Source of the DNA: DASRFR01 sp035651455
GTDB taxonomy: Bacteria > Acidobacteriota > Terriglobia > Terriglobales > Acidobacteriaceae
Assembly (NCBI GenBank): GCA_035651455.1
Contig: DASRFR010000014.1
Span: 1 to 51,168, forward strand
Direction of reading: 5' to 3'
DNA length: 51,168 nt
Below, piece by piece: positions 49,469 through 51,168 of this stretch. The notes beneath the pieces were generated by a model that saw only the letters and a program-made list of their open reading frames with translations, made no database searches and was not told the DNA's origin. The position numbers and the translations under genes are program-made. Each line of letters opens with the position of its first letter. The stretch's first letter is position 1.

Positions 49469-50956
49469 TCAGTTGCCGGTTCCCGCCGCTGTCATGGTTT
49501 GCGGACTCCCACCCCCATCGTCGAAAATCTCCAGCGTAGAACTCCGGAATCCCGTGCGCGTTGGCGCGAACTCGATGGATACGGTGCAACTAGCTCCCGC
49601 TGCCAGTGTGCTTCCGCAGTTGTTAGTCTGCGAGAAATCCCGCGAGTCGGTAAGAAAGCTGAAATCGATTTGGCTGATTGTGAGCGCCTTGCCGCTGTGG
49701 TTGGTGACCTGAACCTTCTGCGGTGGGCTCTTCGTGCCTACCTTCTGATCGGGAAACTTCATCTTTCGCGGACTGACAGTGACCACTGTGCCTGCCCCCA
49801 CCAATTCCACTACCTGCGGCTTGCTGGAAGCGCTGTCCACGATGTTGATAAATCCTACTTTTGGCCCAATCGACGTCGGCTCGAAGTTTGCCTGAATTTG
49901 ACAACTGCTGCCCGGCGCGACCTGCCGGGCACAACTGATTCCTTCAATTTTGAACTCGCCCTGCACCTTGATCGATGAGATGGAAAGCGGCTTCGTGTCC
50001 TCGTTCGTAAGCGTCACCGAAATTTTAGGGCTGGTTGTGCCAACTACCTGCGTAAGAAAGTTCAGTGGAGTGTTGGGCGTAAACGTCGCCAGACCAGTGT
50101 TCAATACAATGATGACCTGGCTGTCCCGATAATCCGGTACAACTATGTCCAGCTTGCCGTCGTTGTTGAAATCGCCAACGTTGACGAAGCGATCCTGCTT
50201 GCCGTCGGCAAAGTACATGCTGGGTTCGACGAAGGTACCGTCTCCCATCCCAAGCAATACGCTTATCCCACTCGGGTGGTCGATCTGAGATACGACGAAG
50301 TCAAGGTTGCCATCTCCATTGAAGTCGCCGGTGGCGATCCAAGTACCAGCTCCATTCGTCAGGTAATTAGAGGCCGCTCGAAAAGTGCCGTTGCCGTTCC
50401 CAAGAAGAACGTCCACGCCTGAACCTTGGGTAATGATGGCGAGATCCTGCTTTGTATCGCCATTTAAATCCGCAACCACGACAGCCTGCGGTGACTGCCC
50501 TATGGGGTAAGTGGGGCCGGTTTGAAACGTCCCGTCGCCGTTGCCGAGAAAGATGCCGACCAGACTGGACCCACCCAAGGCCTCTCCCGCCGCAAAGTCC
50601 AGCTTGCCGTCTCCATTGAAGTCACCAGTAGCTAGCCCAGAGAGCCCCGACACCAATGTAGTCATTGCCCCCTGAAAGGTGCCGTCGCCATTGCCAATCA
50701 GAACCGTTACATAGGGCAGCGTTGACAATAGGAGGTCGGGCAAACCGTCACCATTCACATCGGCTACCCAAACTGAGAGTGCATCGGAAGCACTAATCGT
50801 CTTTGCTGGCTGGAATGTTCCGTCGCCGTTGCCTAGCAAAACACTTACGGTATTCGGGTCGCCGATAATACTAACAACAGCCAGATCCAGGTTGCCGTCC
50901 GCATTGAAATCCGCAGCCGCAACGGAATCCGGCCCGTCGCCTACCGCATAAGTCAC
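49469..50956 (-). CDS. FG-GAP/VCBS repeat protein with ASPM/Hydin-like C-terminal domains
   Basis: The main body (495 residues) of a large exported protein. At least six repeats with the FG-GAP calcium-binding pattern (DFNGDGNLDF, GNGDGTF) form a beta-propeller, followed by two Ig-like ASPM/choice-of-anchor D domains (TLTNEDTKPLSI and VQVTNHSGKALTI patterns). Such proteins bind carbohydrate or the cell surface. The frame starts inside a repeat; the true N-terminus is in the fragment at 50953-51168, separated by a one-base frameshift near 50984-50986. The gene is broken, either truly or by a sequencing error. Confidence 0.85.
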   Translation of the reverse strand: MTYAVGDGPDSVAAADFNADGNLDLAVVSIIGDPNTVSVLLGNGDGTFQPAKTISASDALSVWVADVNGDGLPDLLLSTLPYVTVLIGNGDGTFQGAMTTLVSGLSGLATGDFNGDGKLDFAAGEALGGSSLVGIFLGNGDGTFQTGPTYPIGQSPQAVVVADLNGDTKQDLAIITQGSGVDVLLGNGNGTFRAASNYLTNGAGTWIATGDFNGDGNLDFVVSQIDHPSGISVLLGMGDGTFVEPSMYFADGKQDRFVNVGDFNNDGKLDIVVPDYRDSQVIIVLNTGLATFTPNTPLNFLTQVVGTTSPKISVTLTNEDTKPLSISSIKVQGEFKIEGISCARQVAPGSSCQIQANFEPTSIGPKVGFINIVDSASSKPQVVELVGAGTVVTVSPRKMKFPDQKVGTKSPPQKVQVTNHSGKALTISQIDFSFLTDSRDFSQTNNCGSTLAAGASCTVSIEFAPTRTGFRSSTLEIFDDGGGSPQTMTAAGTGN

Positions 50957-51168
50957 GGCTGGACGAAAGGTGCCGTCACCGTTCCCAGGAACACTGACAC
51001 CACATTGGCGGTTAGTTCAGATGCGACCGCCATGTCCAATTTCCCATCGTGATTGAAGTCACTAACTGCCACGGAATTGGGACCAGGCAGGACCGGGACG
51101 CTTCTCCGCGTCTCAAACTGCCCCCACATCATCGAGGGAAGTAGCATCTGGGCGACAACTAGCAACCC
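50953..51168 (-). pseudogene. 5' part of the FG-GAP gene, separated by a frameshift and cut by the window edge
   Basis: The window edge cuts this fragment just upstream of a likely signal peptide end (LLVVAQMLLPSMMWGQ). It contains the first FG-GAP repeat (VAVSDFNHDGKLDMAVAS) and VSVFLG, where the next repeat would be GNGDGTFRPA. Instead it reads GTVTAPFVQP and stops at TGA. Inserting one base into the CCC at 50984-50986 (plus strand) restores GNGDGTF and joins the frame of 49469-50956. Only about 70 codons are visible. Confidence 0.75.

Noticed and set aside
49700..51100. Recurrent GCCGTCNCC-type words that could be DNA repeats
   Set aside because: They encode the GNGDGTF motif of protein FG-GAP repeats and diverge at silent positions.
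1..51168. Transposons, phage genes, integrases and attachment sites
   Set aside because: I looked for transposase motifs, terminal inverted repeats and integrases next to the tRNA and found none.

Overview
The window reads as chromosomal DNA of an acidobacterium, probably of the Terriglobia (Koribacter-like) group. This is inferred from gene content, not from a marker-gene comparison. The supporting traits are a 985-residue Ser/Thr kinase fused to TPR repeats, an FG-GAP protein with ASPM/Hydin-like domains, a small basic protein with a RRRIAEAQRARW-type tail, an SH3-like secreted gene pair, and a BlaI/BlaR1 pair next to an HtrA protease. Coding density is high. I saw no transposase, phage gene, CRISPR array or rRNA. 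One tRNA (Leu, GAG) is present.

Layout. 1-3400: end of rpsO, pnp, secG and tRNA-Leu. 3700-6020: two response-regulator/histidine-kinase pairs arranged head to head, with both kinases cut off at their N-termini at one shared point. 6260-10730: a MauG-type cytochrome c peroxidase, heme O synthase (ctaB) and two coupled secreted SH3-like proteins. 11019-19570: a TetR regulator, then a same-strand respiratory cluster made of a Cyc2-like outer-membrane cytochrome-porin, a diheme cytochrome c, an amicyanin-like cupredoxin, coxB, coxA, two subunit III genes, subunit IV and a small CxxC membrane protein. 19714-22000: GH27 alpha-galactosidase and an exported MetX-like hydrolase. 22148-25827: a small protein, then blaI, blaR1 and htrA with two matching operators. 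25920-28855 (minus): MFS transporter, gluconokinase and a metallo-beta-lactamase-fold protein. 29048-30092: two small plus-strand genes. 30136-33215 (minus): pqqB-C-D-E. 33380-39009: receiver-PAS protein, FmdB zinc ribbon, YheT-like hydrolase, TPM/nucleotidyltransferase/LemA group, an ABM monooxygenase-like protein and an unknown. 39048-43192 (minus): membrane acyltransferase-like protein, three receiver proteins and a Gfo/Idh/MocA oxidoreductase. 43343-51168: SnoaL-like protein, HTH protein, class C serine hydrolase, the kinase-TPR gene, a GlsB/YeaQ-like membrane protein and a frameshifted FG-GAP gene that runs off the end.

How the genes may work together. The most interesting unit is 11790-19570. 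It has the same logic as the rus operon of Acidithiobacillus ferrooxidans (cyc2, cyc1, coxBACD, rusticyanin): an outer-membrane cytochrome-porin, periplasmic carriers (diheme cytochrome and type I copper protein) and a terminal oxidase, all on one strand. It could carry electrons from outside the cell to oxygen. The electron donor cannot be read from sequence. Its oxidase subunit I also lacks the K-channel lysine and a Mg-site aspartate of canonical A-type enzymes. A second theme is the BlaI/BlaR1 switch: an 18-base palindrome lies over the likely blaI promoter, a second copy with the same arms lies upstream of htrA, and a weaker match lies before a class C serine hydrolase 20 kb away. A third is sugar oxidation: PQQ biosynthesis lies near a gluconokinase and a sugar-acid-type transporter, consistent with periplasmic glucose oxidation followed by gluconate uptake.
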